Positions 5,386 to 13,298 of a DNA stretch of 13,298 nucleotides are shown piece after piece. Within the stretch, counting starts at the first letter, position 1, and every line of letters starts with the position of its first letter. Origin of the DNA: SIG710 sp045604985 (GTDB lineage: Bacteria > Bacillota > Clostridia > Oscillospirales > CAG-272); contig JAZUPD010000012.1 of assembly GCA_045604985.1 (NCBI GenBank), forward strand, positions 1-13,298, written 5' to 3'. Position numbers and translations under genes: made by a program. The notes below the pieces were generated by a model, which ran no database searches, was not told the DNA's origin, and saw only the letters and a program-made list of their open reading frames with translations.

Positions 5386-8083
5386 ATATGTACCTATCCG
5401 TCACAAGTAAAATCACATAACCGATGACTGAAATCAGAACGGATGCCGAGCAGATCTGCCAGCCCGGATAGCTTATACCAAGATATGCACCAAGTGTCGG
5501 GAACGAAATGGCAAGAACGACAAAAGCAAATACAAGAAGAAAGATTGCAGATATAAATATCTTTTTAAATCTTCCCGATCCCTGCCTTGCGATAATGAAA
5601 AGTGCAAATATTTGAGATAAAACGGATGAAGCGAAAACAAACGTTGAAAGATGCTCCGTAGAAACAGTCCCCGTCGAGCCAAAAACTGCCGAAAGCATCA
5701 GCATAACAGCTCCAAGCGCCGCCCCGGAGATAAGATATTTCATCAGCTTCTTTATCGGAGACGAAACAAGAGTTTCAACATCCTCAATTCTGTCGCCGAA
5801 ATGGCTTGTATGAGTGGAAAGCGCAAGACATATCATTGCAGGAATATCCACAAACGCAAAAAGAAACATTATCTGAACAACACTTAGCAGCATTTTTCCC
5901 ACAAAAAGCGGAATAAGAGCCAATATAATCCTAAGCGAGGATGAAAAGGCAAGATATCTCATAAATCTGCCCAGTCCCACACAAGAGTTCTTGGATTGAA
6001 TGATGGCATTGCAAAATGCTTCAAATCCTCCGTTTATTTTTCTTGCAAACGGGACGAGTATATCCGCATTTTTTCTCATTATCTCAGAACTTTCTCTTAT
6101 GGTGTCAAGTGCCGTGCGATTTTCATAGGTGTCTGCGGTTGTAACGGAAATATTTGCACGGCTGAGCAGAGAAAGATGGTCGGTATCACGTGCAATTACC
6201 GCAAGCGTTCCGTCCTCTCCTCTGATCTGCTTAACAAGCTCCTCAAGCTCACGCTCTCCAAAACCCAGATAAGCCTTGTACTGACCGAAATCGGACAATA
6301 TACTCTTCCCCGCCCGTCTGAATGACGATGCGTAAGCAATTTCATGCTTACTCTTCACAGCACCTATATTAAAGGCAGTGATAACTGATTTCGGACACTC
6401 CTCTGCGGCATAATAGATAGCTATGTCTGCCTCTCTCATCTCCTCAATTTTTTCCGCAAGAGTTTCGGAATAAGGATCAGAGTATATAATATAGCCTTCG
6501 AGGATAAGCTGATTTTGAACAAGTCCCAGCCTTTCAAGCCTTGCAATTGGACTTATCCTTGATGCGATCAAAGTAACGAGCTTTGATTTCTTGGAAAGCT
6601 GTGTGCAAGCGCGGATAATATCGGATTTTTTATCTTCATCAAGAAAAATCGCTCCATCGGGAGTTCTGATATAATCGCAAAGAGCAAGGATAGATGGATT
6701 ATCCGAGGTGCAGATAACTCTGTATTCTTCTCCATCGCTTACAAGAGTAGTATCATATCCCGAAACACCTGCGGGAGAAAACTCAATTCTCTTATATCTT
6801 TCCTCCAGAACGCTTCGGCTAATACCGCAATTTTGAGCAAATTTTGCAATTGCAGCGGCACAAAGCACCTCGTTATCGGAGGAAGCAAAAATATTTCCAA
6901 TTCCCGATTCAATATAATGGGATGTTCCGAGAACTGCAAGATCCAGGAAGCAGTTAAGAACCTGATTACCTTGGCATGAAGTGCTTTTTCCGTCATAAAA
7001 ATTATTGGAAGCAAAAACGCTTTCAACACTTTTGTCACTATCGCAAAGTGCTTCATTACCCACAACCAAAACAGAATCTATATAATTAAGCTCCTGCACT
7101 GCATGGGGGAATTTTATTTGTGCTCCATTTTCCTTCAGCGCACATTTCTTCATTGCCGCAGCAGGAAAAATATATGTAAGCGCACTTACGATCTCACTTC
7201 CAAGGCTAACTGCAATAGCAAGCATCGAAAGAAGAACATCAAAAATTCCAAGCTCGCTTCTGCCCGTTATCATAGCTATAATGACAAAAGGAACCGCCAC
7301 AATCACAAGCGCAAGATTTACCTTGCCAAGAAACCTTGAAAGCTCTGAAAGAATCTTTATGTCTTTTTTTCTTTCAGGAACGATCTCAATTTCGCCCGAA
7401 AGAAGAGAAAGGAAGGTTTTCTTTCCCATTCTCACGGCAATGGCCCTTCCGCTTCCGGAAACGATAACTGCTGAAGCTACTAACATATTTTTCTGCTCGG
7501 AAATATTGGGCTTGTTTTCGGGACGGCAAATAAATTCAGAATCCTTTTCATTAAGTCCTCTTTTTTCCCTGCCTCCAATCTTCCCCAGAAATTCAACAGC
7601 ACGCATTCCGGATGAGCTGACAAGTCTGCAATCGCACGGAACGATATCTCCTTTATCCAGAAGAATAACATCCCCGCTTACGACAAGATCAGGGTCAATG
7701 ATATAAACCTTTCCGCCTCTTATTACCTTCGTTCTCGGATATGAAAGCGCAGCCCCAGATTCAAAGCATCTTTTTGAGAGCAGATATCCAATGACGGAAG
7801 CGGCAAAGGCAACGAAGGAAAGCACAAGAGCAAATCCCGCACGCTTTCCGTCATCGAGAAAGGCACTGATAAGTGCGACTACAGCGAAAAGAATAACCGT
7901 TATATCGGTTGCTATTTTCGATATATGCTGAAGAACAGAGCCATGGGTACCGCTATATATCGAACCACCCTCGCCCCGCCGTCTTCTGCGCTCTGCTTCT
8001 CTTAGGTCAAGACCAGATGAAACGTTAGTATTCAAGATTTTTTCTACATCTGCGATTGAGAGCGAATACCATCTCTCGTTCAT
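5384..8083 (-). CDS. P-type-ATPase-like membrane protein lacking catalytic motifs (probable pseudoenzyme)
   Basis: The 899 residues follow the layout of a P2-type cation ATPase: an N-terminal Cation_ATPase_N-like segment (WYSLSIADVEKILNTN, 5-20), M1-M2 (about 60-103), an actuator domain with SGDVILLDKGDIVPCDCRLV (136-155), M3-M4 (256-306), a large cytoplasmic P/N region (310-700), and six C-terminal helices (about 712-894) with VDIPAM in M6. Yet where TGES, PEGL, DKTGT, KGAPE, TGD and GDGVND belong, the sequence reads FLGKIGG (165-171), SEIV (296-299), VGNEALC (341-347), CTSDNP (458-463), YYAAEE (557-562) and ARDTDHL (631-637). The phosphorylated Asp is absent, so ion pumping by the usual cycle is not expected. 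The frame is intact and begins 8 nt after a perfect AAAGGAGGT, arguing for a functional pseudoenzyme rather than decay. It follows the clpE-like gene by 22 nt. Its function is unknown. Confidence 0.85.
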   Translation of the reverse strand: MNERWYSLSIADVEKILNTNVSSGLDLREAERRRRRGEGGSIYSGTHGSVLQHISKIATDITVILFAVVALISAFLDDGKRAGFALVLSFVAFAASVIGYLLSKRCFESGAALSYPRTKVIRGGKVYIIDPDLVVSGDVILLDKGDIVPCDCRLVSSSGMRAVEFLGKIGGREKRGLNEKDSEFICRPENKPNISEQKNMLVASAVIVSGSGRAIAVRMGKKTFLSLLSGEIEIVPERKKDIKILSELSRFLGKVNLALVIVAVPFVIIAMITGRSELGIFDVLLSMLAIAVSLGSEIVSALTYIFPAAAMKKCALKENGAQIKFPHAVQELNYIDSVLVVGNEALCDSDKSVESVFASNNFYDGKSTSCQGNQVLNCFLDLAVLGTSHYIESGIGNIFASSDNEVLCAAAIAKFAQNCGISRSVLEERYKRIEFSPAGVSGYDTTLVSDGEEYRVICTSDNPSILALCDYIRTPDGAIFLDEDKKSDIIRACTQLSKKSKLVTLIASRISPIARLERLGLVQNQLILEGYIIYSDPYSETLAEKIEEMREADIAIYYAAEECPKSVITAFNIGAVKSKHEIAYASSFRRAGKSILSDFGQYKAYLGFGERELEELVKQIRGEDGTLAVIARDTDHLSLLSRANISVTTADTYENRTALDTIRESSEIMRKNADILVPFARKINGGFEAFCNAIIQSKNSCVGLGRFMRYLAFSSSLRIILALIPLFVGKMLLSVVQIMFLFAFVDIPAMICLALSTHTSHFGDRIEDVETLVSSPIKKLMKYLISGAALGAVMLMLSAVFGSTGTVSTEHLSTFVFASSVLSQIFALFIIARQGSGRFKKIFISAIFLLVFAFVVLAISFPTLGAYLGISYPGWQICSASVLISVIGYVILLVTDRYI

Positions 8084-8105
8084 CTTCCAGACCTCCTTTC
8101 AATAA

Positions 8106-10388
8106 TCAGTTGCAACCAATCTTAAGTTCACCGTCCTCTGTCGAGATAACAGCTTTGGTGAAGCTTCTGTTATAATCCGAGATTATAAGCTCTGCCAGCT
8201 TATCTTCGATCTCGGTCTGGATAAATCTTCTCATATTTCTTGCTCCGAATTTTGAAGAATATGATTTTTCCGCAATAAGTGCAAGTGCAGCATCATCGCA
8301 ATCAAGCCTTATATCCCTTTCCATAAGAACGGAAGAAAGTTCGCCTATCATAATCTTTGCTATGCTTGCAAAATCATTCTTATCAAGAGAGCGGAACGTA
8401 ATTATTTCATCGACTCTGTTGATAAATTCGGGACGAAGGAAGCCGGCAAGTGCCTTTTCGGTCTTTGCTTCAGCCATAGACTCATTGTCAGCAGAAAATC
8501 CGGCTGACGAAGTATTTTTGTCAGAGCCTGCATTTGTTGTCATTACTATAACTGTGTTCTCAAAATTGACAGTTTTTCCATGTGCATCGGTAATTCTTCC
8601 GTCGTCAAGAATTTGAAGCAGAATATTAAGGACGTCCGGATGCGCCTTTTCAATCTCGTCAAAAAGAACCACGGAATATGGCTTGCGTCGGATCTTTTCG
8701 GTAAGCTGTCCCGCCTCGTCATAGCCAACATATCCCGGAGGCGCTCCGATAATTCTTGATACGGAATGCTTCTCCATAAATTCCGACATATCAAGCCGAA
8801 TAAGTGTTTCGGGAGAATTAAAAAGGTCTCCTGCAAGCGTTTTTACAAGCTCTGTTTTACCAACTCCGGTAGGTCCTGCAAATATGAAGGATATAGGCTT
8901 CTTTTTATAGGAAATTCCCGCTCTTGAGCGTTTAATTGCTCTTGATACTGCCTCCACAGCCTCATCCTGACCTATTATGCGTTTTTTTAAGCGTTCTTCA
9001 AGCTTGTCGATCTTCTCAAATTCATTTTCGGTGACATTCGAGGCAGGTATTCCGGTCCAAATCTCGATAACCTCTGCAAGATTCTCCACAGTCAATGTGA
9101 CAGCCTGACATTTAGGCTCTATCTCGCGAAGCCTCTCGGAAAGTCGCATTTCCTCGGATTTATATTTTGCGATAAGCTCATATTTTTTAGTCTCTGCTTC
9201 GTTGCCCTCAGCATTTTCCGCTTCACATTTTTCTCTTTCTTCCTTAACGGAAAGGAGCTTATCTCTTATCTCATAGCTTTCGTTGATCTCTGCAGTATTC
9301 AGTGAAAGATTTGCAGCCGCCTCGTCAAGAAGGTCTATTGCCTTATCGGGCAGATATCGGTCTGTTATATATCTTTCACTCATCATGACAGCCTTTCTAA
9401 GCACGTCAGAAGGAACCTTTATCATGTGGAAATCCTCATAATAATGCTTGATACCCTCAAGCATTTTTATGCTTTCCTCAATGGAAGGCTCATTTACAGT
9501 TACGGGCTGAAAGCGTCTTTCAAGAGCAGAATCCTTTTCGATATACTTTCTGTATTCACGAAGAGTGGTTGCTCCGATGACCTGGATTTCACCTCTTGAA
9601 AGAGCGGGCTTCATGATGTTCGCCGCATTCATGCTTCCCTCCGAATCTCCCGAGCCTACGATATTATGGACTTCGTCGATAACGAGAATAACATTTCCCG
9701 CATCTCTCACCTCATTTATGAGTCCCTGCATTCTCTGCTCAAATTGACCTCTGAATTGAGTTCCCGCAACAAGCGCGGTAAGGTCAACAAGATATACCTG
9801 ATGGTCCTTCAGCTTATAGGGAACATCATTTGCAGCTATTTTCTGTGCAAGTGCCTCAGCAATAGCCGTTTTTCCCACACCGGGTTCACCTATAAGGCAG
9901 GGATTGTTCTTTTGGCGGCGGCAAAGTATCTGAATCACTCTGCTAAGCTCCCTCTCTCTGCCGATTATTCTGTCAAGCTCTCCCCGCTTGGCTTTTTCGG
10001 TGAGGTTTCGGCAATAGGTCTCTAGAAATTTTCTCTTTTTTTCGCCGGAATTTTTAGCATTTTGCTGTTTTTGGGGTATATGACCGTGTGTATCACCCTG
10101 ATTTCCCATAAGCTTATGAAAATCTATGGCAGGTGCTCTGCCGTCGATATTTTCAAGGTCGAAATCCTCGCTCTCCATGAGCTGAGTCATTCCCTCCTCC
10201 ATTTCTTCAAGCTGCTCGGGATCAAGTCCGAATTTTCCCAGCACTCCGCCAAACATATTGTCGATTGGTATTCCTATCTCCTTGGCGCATTTTATACAAT
10301 ATCCACGGCTTTTGCTTTCACCGCTTTCATTCGTGGTGGCAAAAACCACAGCCATTCTCTTTTGGCATCTGGAACAACGAGCTACCAT
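8106..10388 (-). CDS. ClpE-like AAA+ unfoldase (Clp ATP-binding subunit with N-terminal zinc finger)
   Basis: Hsp100/Clp-family ATPase that unfolds proteins, probably for ClpP. The 760 residues begin with a four-cysteine zinc finger (Cys5-Cys8 and Cys31-Cys34) in place of the ClpC N-domain repeats, as in ClpE. NBD1 has Walker A GEPGVGKT (167-174) and Walker B VILVIDE (233-239). A short coiled middle domain (about 365-430) precedes NBD2 with GPTGVGKT (505-512) and VVLFDE (573-578), then the C-terminal D2 small domain. The ClpP-docking loop, usually (L/I/V)GF, appears as AGF (629-631), which may weaken docking. The start ATG at 10388 follows the cvpA stop by 3 nt, with GGAGG 13 nt upstream inside cvpA, suggesting translational coupling. 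There is no room for a CtsR-controlled promoter, so it is not regulated like classic clpE. The symbol is withheld because clpC/clpE naming is mixed in this family. Confidence 0.92.
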   Translation of the reverse strand: MVARCSRCQKRMAVVFATTNESGESKSRGYCIKCAKEIGIPIDNMFGGVLGKFGLDPEQLEEMEEGMTQLMESEDFDLENIDGRAPAIDFHKLMGNQGDTHGHIPQKQQNAKNSGEKKRKFLETYCRNLTEKAKRGELDRIIGRERELSRVIQILCRRQKNNPCLIGEPGVGKTAIAEALAQKIAANDVPYKLKDHQVYLVDLTALVAGTQFRGQFEQRMQGLINEVRDAGNVILVIDEVHNIVGSGDSEGSMNAANIMKPALSRGEIQVIGATTLREYRKYIEKDSALERRFQPVTVNEPSIEESIKMLEGIKHYYEDFHMIKVPSDVLRKAVMMSERYITDRYLPDKAIDLLDEAAANLSLNTAEINESYEIRDKLLSVKEEREKCEAENAEGNEAETKKYELIAKYKSEEMRLSERLREIEPKCQAVTLTVENLAEVIEIWTGIPASNVTENEFEKIDKLEERLKKRIIGQDEAVEAVSRAIKRSRAGISYKKKPISFIFAGPTGVGKTELVKTLAGDLFNSPETLIRLDMSEFMEKHSVSRIIGAPPGYVGYDEAGQLTEKIRRKPYSVVLFDEIEKAHPDVLNILLQILDDGRITDAHGKTVNFENTVIVMTTNAGSDKNTSSAGFSADNESMAEAKTEKALAGFLRPEFINRVDEIITFRSLDKNDFASIAKIMIGELSSVLMERDIRLDCDDAALALIAEKSYSSKFGARNMRRFIQTEIEDKLAELIISDYNRSFTKAVISTEDGELKIGCN

Positions 10389-10391
10389 TTT

Positions 10392-11117
10392 TTAAGAATT
10401 TCCTCCTTTAGCAAAACCAAACATATAATTTTCGCTTATATATTTAACGACGAAAGTATTATCAACAACATTTTGACCGAGTATACCCGGCTTTACAATC
10501 TCTATGGTTTCCACAGCATAGGTCACAAGATTTGAATACACCCATACAAGAAGCAACCCGGAAATGATGCCAAATATTAGTCCCAGACCCTTATCTATGC
10601 TCGAAAGCACGGGAAGCTTCAGAATAAGCCCTATAAGCCATATAACGAAAGTAAGAATGATAAGTGCCCCAACAAAAAGAGTGGTAAACGCAAGAGCATC
10701 GGAAACACCGTGTACAACGCTTGAAGTAATATTGCTTGCAAGGTCGTTTACGCTTTCCTCTGCTGCCTCCTCAATCGTTCCGAATCGCTCGGCAAGTTTT
10801 TGTGCGTCCGCTCCGTATCTGCCGAGAATATCAGAAAATTCCGATGGCATATCGGTAAAAAGCTTACTGAGATTTAGTCCTTTGGTTGTTTTCTGTGCAA
10901 GAGCATCTATCCTCTCGGCAACATTTTCAGATACGATTCTTTCAACGAAACCGGTTCTATAAAGATATGCAACGGTAGGCATAAAGACATATGCAGCCAC
11001 GAGTGCAAGAAGTACCTTTATCAGCCCGAAAAATGATTTGAAAAATCCTTTTCTGCGACAAGATATAACGGTCATTAGAAAAATTATTATTGCTATTACA
11101 TCAAGTACAAAATACAT
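10392..11117 (-). CDS. CvpA family membrane protein
   Basis: Integral membrane protein of the CvpA (colicin V production) family, named from E. coli and linked to envelope functions; its molecular role is poorly defined. The 241 residues show the family layout: helix 1 (3-19), the RRKGFFKSFFGLI turn (21-33) leading to helix 2 (29-49), a hydrophilic, probably extracytoplasmic segment (about 50-140), then helix 3 (143-168) and helix 4 (177-199) with IDKGLGLIFGIISGLLLVWV. The central loop is longer than in short CvpA proteins, so it belongs to the larger Firmicutes type. The ATG at 11117 has GGGAG (11125-11129) 7 nt upstream, overlapping the end of the preceding gene (2-nt gap). It lies between a membrane-anchored propeller-like protein and a Clp unfoldase. 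Confidence 0.85.
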   Translation of the reverse strand: MYFVLDVIAIIIFLMTVISCRRKGFFKSFFGLIKVLLALVAAYVFMPTVAYLYRTGFVERIVSENVAERIDALAQKTTKGLNLSKLFTDMPSEFSDILGRYGADAQKLAERFGTIEEAAEESVNDLASNITSSVVHGVSDALAFTTLFVGALIILTFVIWLIGLILKLPVLSSIDKGLGLIFGIISGLLLVWVYSNLVTYAVETIEIVKPGILGQNVVDNTFVVKYISENYMFGFAKGGNS

Positions 11118-11119
11118 AT

Positions 11120-12379
11120 CTATTCTCCCTTCTCAGAAAAATCAAAATATTCCGCAAAAGAACCTGAGCAAATCATAACATCCTTGCTTGAATAAACTAT
11201 CATGCTTTTTCCGCTTGCAGACGTCTTTCTGATTTTTCTTTCCAGACTATTTACATCTATTGCTGTTAGATGGTTCCCCGCAAGAGCAAATATCGCTCCG
11301 TCCTTATAATCAAGTATGGTTACCTTCCCCTCGAAATCGCCTTCAAAGGCAACGTTTCCTTTTGTATCAAGAAGAGTTACTTTACTGCCCGTTGTAACAG
11401 CGTTTTTGGGAATTGCTATAACCGCACCCTGTTCAGTAAGCCTGGCTGCCTCAATATTACCGCTTGGGGCATAACTTCCGAGAAGATTGCCATCCCCATT
11501 ATAAAAATATAGTGCCTTGTCGCAGAAAACAGTCAGATTTCCGTCGGCTGTATATTCACAGGAAAGAGGAAAAACATCCCCGAGAAACAAGGTCGTTATC
11601 GGCTTGTCCTCCCCCGGCTTTGATATTTTTATCCTTGTTACAAATGAAGAATTTTCAGCATCAAACGACAAAATACAAATTCTGCTTCCGTCGTCGTTTA
11701 TTGATACGTCAATAACTCTGTCCTCGGAAAGATACCGGTTCTTCAGCTTACAGTTTTTTGTGTATAACATCACTGCGGAATTATATTCCTTCGTCTTCGT
11801 AACAATGGCAAACATTCCGCAATCCGAAATATCCGCCCCCGTTATCTCATAATCTGTCTTTTCGGTGTAGATTCTCGCAAAGGAATTATAAAGAGCATAG
11901 GAATTGCCCCCAAAATCGTAAAGAAGAAGGTATCTGCTTGAATTTTCGATATGGGGATTTGAAAATTTATCTTTTCCTTCAAAAATGAGAGATCCGTCGC
12001 CCTCATAAATGCGAAGTCCACCGGATGTGGCTATTGCAAGATTGCGTCTGAATCCCGAAAATGACAATGTAGTATCAGGATTATAGGTCACATTGCAGAA
12101 TTTCACATTTGACGCATCATGAACGCTGCCAAGATCTTTCAGAAGAAACATCAGATTATCATATGAGATGCTCTCCGGGCTTCTTAGTGCCGCAACGAGA
12201 ATAAATACAACGAGAAAAATAAGCAAAGCATAACGAACGGCACTGTATATTCTGGCAACTCCGTCGTAATAGGGATTTCCGACATAAGAAACCTCAGCTA
12301 TCTCATCATCGCTTATTCTTATTTCATCCGCATCGGAAACTTGCTTTTTGATTCTTTTTCCGTTGTTTCTCTCTGCCAT
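11120..12379 (-). CDS. Membrane-anchored beta-propeller-like protein (DUF5711-like)
   Basis: Function unknown. The 419 residues start with a charged cytoplasmic segment (1-47), then one transmembrane helix (about 49-65, ALLIFLVVFILVAAL), then a roughly 350-residue domain that should face outside. That domain is made of repeated short beta motifs ending in turns such as IYEGDGSLIFEG, ADISDCGMFAIV, VSINDDGSRICIL, EYTADGNLTVF and FYNGDGNLLGSY, the pattern of a WD40/PQQ-like propeller. The layout matches proteins I remember as DUF5711 in Clostridia; this family name is from memory and unverified. The ATG at 12379 is preceded by AAAGGAG with 7-nt spacing, and its ribosome binding site context (GGAGAATAG then ATG) closely resembles that of cvpA. 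It begins 13 nt after truA and ends 2 nt before cvpA, so the three are co-transcribed and a shared envelope role with CvpA is plausible. Confidence 0.75.
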   Translation of the reverse strand: MAERNNGKRIKKQVSDADEIRISDDEIAEVSYVGNPYYDGVARIYSAVRYALLIFLVVFILVAALRSPESISYDNLMFLLKDLGSVHDASNVKFCNVTYNPDTTLSFSGFRRNLAIATSGGLRIYEGDGSLIFEGKDKFSNPHIENSSRYLLLYDFGGNSYALYNSFARIYTEKTDYEITGADISDCGMFAIVTKTKEYNSAVMLYTKNCKLKNRYLSEDRVIDVSINDDGSRICILSFDAENSSFVTRIKISKPGEDKPITTLFLGDVFPLSCEYTADGNLTVFCDKALYFYNGDGNLLGSYAPSGNIEAARLTEQGAVIAIPKNAVTTGSKVTLLDTKGNVAFEGDFEGKVTILDYKDGAIFALAGNHLTAIDVNSLERKIRKTSASGKSMIVYSSKDVMICSGSFAEYFDFSEKGE

Positions 12380-12392
12380 GCCTATTCTCCTT

Positions 12393-13154
12393 TCATCTGT
12401 ATTTTACAAAATTTAGATATAAGCCCTCAGGCGGTGCGGTCATTCCCGCTCTTGTTCTGTCGCCGCTTTCCGTTATATTGGGAATATCGTCGGGGGATAT
12501 TTTTCCAACAGCAACCGAGATGAGCGTTCCCATCATTATCCTTACCATGTTGTAAAGAAACCCGTCTCCCGCAACCTTGAATATTATATTTTCACCATCT
12601 CGGATAACATCGGTATAAAATACCGTTCTCACTGTATTCTCAACAGGCGAACCTTGCGCCATGTACGCCGAAAAATCATGAGTTCCCACAAAATGCTCTG
12701 CCGCCCTTTTCATTTTTTCAAGGGCAAAATCATCTATTTCTCTGGGATAATGCCAACATCTATCCCAGAGAAAGGGGTCTCTCTCATGGGAGCATCTTAC
12801 TTTATAGATATATTCTTTATATTCAACATCGTGTCTTGCGTGAAAATTTTCATCGACCCATTCCGCTTCGTAAACAGCAATATCCGACGGCAAAAAAGCG
12901 TTTATTGCCCTTGGAAGTCTTTCCATTGGTAGAGTCGTTTTTATGCTTTTTTCGCCATGTCGAACGATCGTAGCGCAAAACATATTTGCATGGACTCCGC
13001 TATCCGTTCGACTGCAGCCCGTGATATCACATTCAAAACCGAAAAGGTTTTCTGCCGCTTTGCAAAGCTCACCCTGTACTGTTGGTGCATTTTTCTGAAC
13101 CTGATATCCCGAATATGCGCTTCCGAGATATTTTATCTTGATAAATATCTTCAT
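12393..13154 (-). CDS. truA: tRNA pseudouridine(38-40) synthase TruA
   Basis: Converts uridines 38-40 of the tRNA anticodon arm to pseudouridine. The 253-residue protein has all family motifs: YLGSAYSGYQVQKNAPTVQG at the N-terminus, GCSRTDSGVHA with catalytic Asp51, FHARHDVEYKEYIYKV, GDGFLYNMVRIMMGTL, and the C-terminal RTRAGMTAPPEGLYLNFVKY-type end. The length is normal. The ATG at 13154 starts one base after the stop of the ecfT-like gene; AGGA lies about 12 nt upstream inside that gene, so translation is probably coupled. ecfA-ecfT-truA is a common Firmicutes order. Confidence 0.97.
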   Translation of the reverse strand: MKIFIKIKYLGSAYSGYQVQKNAPTVQGELCKAAENLFGFECDITGCSRTDSGVHANMFCATIVRHGEKSIKTTLPMERLPRAINAFLPSDIAVYEAEWVDENFHARHDVEYKEYIYKVRCSHERDPFLWDRCWHYPREIDDFALEKMKRAAEHFVGTHDFSAYMAQGSPVENTVRTVFYTDVIRDGENIIFKVAGDGFLYNMVRIMMGTLISVAVGKISPDDIPNITESGDRTRAGMTAPPEGLYLNFVKYR

Positions 13155-13155
13155 A

Positions 13156-13298
13156 TCACATCGAATATCCTATATCTAAAATGTTTAGTGCTATGATCGA
13201 AGCACCAAATGCGATCATAATCAAAAGCCAGATAAAATCTGTTGCTCTGTAACGAAGGATGCTCATTCTCGTTCTTCCCTCACCGCCGTGATAGCAAC
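13156..13298 (-). CDS. ecfT: Energy-coupling factor transporter transmembrane protein EcfT, C-terminal end (partial)
   Basis: Only the last 46 codons are in the window. They read CYHGGEGRTRMSILRYRATD, then a hydrophobic helix and a short tail ending in IGYSM before TGA (13156-13158). The first motif matches the second Ala-Arg-Gly-type coupling region of EcfT, through which the membrane subunit contacts the EcfA ATPases of vitamin and micronutrient importers. The position directly before truA, with a one-base gap, is the usual Firmicutes arrangement and supports the call. The upstream ecfA genes and the operon promoter would lie beyond the right edge. Confidence 0.88.
   Translation of the reverse strand, partial: CYHGGEGRTRMSILRYRATDFIWLLIMIAFGASIIALNILDIGYSM

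Noticed and set aside
5384..8083. P-type-ATPase-like gene as a frameshifted pseudogene
   Set aside because: One uninterrupted 899-codon frame with a strong ribosome binding site and sensible membrane layout; the motifs are substituted, not lost by frameshift.
10389..10420. CtsR operator or separate heat-shock promoter for the ClpE-like gene
   Set aside because: The gene starts 3 nt after cvpA and no tandem GGTCAAA-type heptads are visible upstream.
1..13298. CRISPR arrays, tRNA or rRNA genes, insertion sequences
   Set aside because: No regularly spaced repeats, cloverleaf-like sequences, rRNA stretches or transposase reading frames were seen.

Overview
The window comes from a low-to-moderate GC Gram-positive bacterium, most likely a spore-forming member of the Clostridia (Oscillospiraceae/Ruminococcaceae-like). 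The evidence is strong GGAGG ribosome binding sites, consensus sigma-A promoters, a YlmC/YmxH-type sporulation protein, an EcfT-TruA pair and clostridial-style protein sequences. This placement is inferred from gene content; no 16S or search result supports it.

Left edge (1 to about 690): the 3' part of a tyrosine recombinase, reading towards the 3' end of rpsI. The integrase has a terminator over its stop codon. Between the two genes lie a tandem 11-bp repeat, an oppositely oriented rpsI terminator and a small inverted repeat on the rpsI stop codon. This looks like one end of an integrated mobile element that uses rpsI as its attachment gene; the rest of the element lies left of the window.

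Translation genes (684 to 5009): rplM-rpsI (minus strand, consensus promoter), a divergent plus-strand gene for a three-S1-domain RNA-binding protein, and rpsB-tsf (minus strand, consensus promoter, about 120-nt structured leader, strong terminator after tsf).

Long minus-strand operon (5051 to 13298, continuing beyond the right edge): ecfT (3' end), truA, a membrane-anchored beta-propeller-like protein (DUF5711-like), a CvpA-family membrane protein, a ClpE-like AAA+ unfoldase, an 899-residue P-type-ATPase-like protein and a YlmC/YmxH family protein. Gaps between the first six genes are 1, 13, 2, 3 and 22 nt.

The most unusual object is the P-type-ATPase-like gene. It is an intact, well-initiated full-length reading frame with the complete P-type fold order, yet every catalytic motif I can place (TGES, PEGL, DKTGT, KGAPE, TGD, GDGVND) is replaced. 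It looks like a pseudoenzyme, co-transcribed with a ClpE-like unfoldase, CvpA and an anchored beta-propeller protein. A second notable feature is a 20-bp hairpin that fills the whole space between its stop codon and the ylmC start codon and holds the ylmC Shine-Dalgarno in its 3' arm. ecfT-truA and rplM-rpsI, which are adjacent in many Firmicutes, are here separated by about 11 kb.
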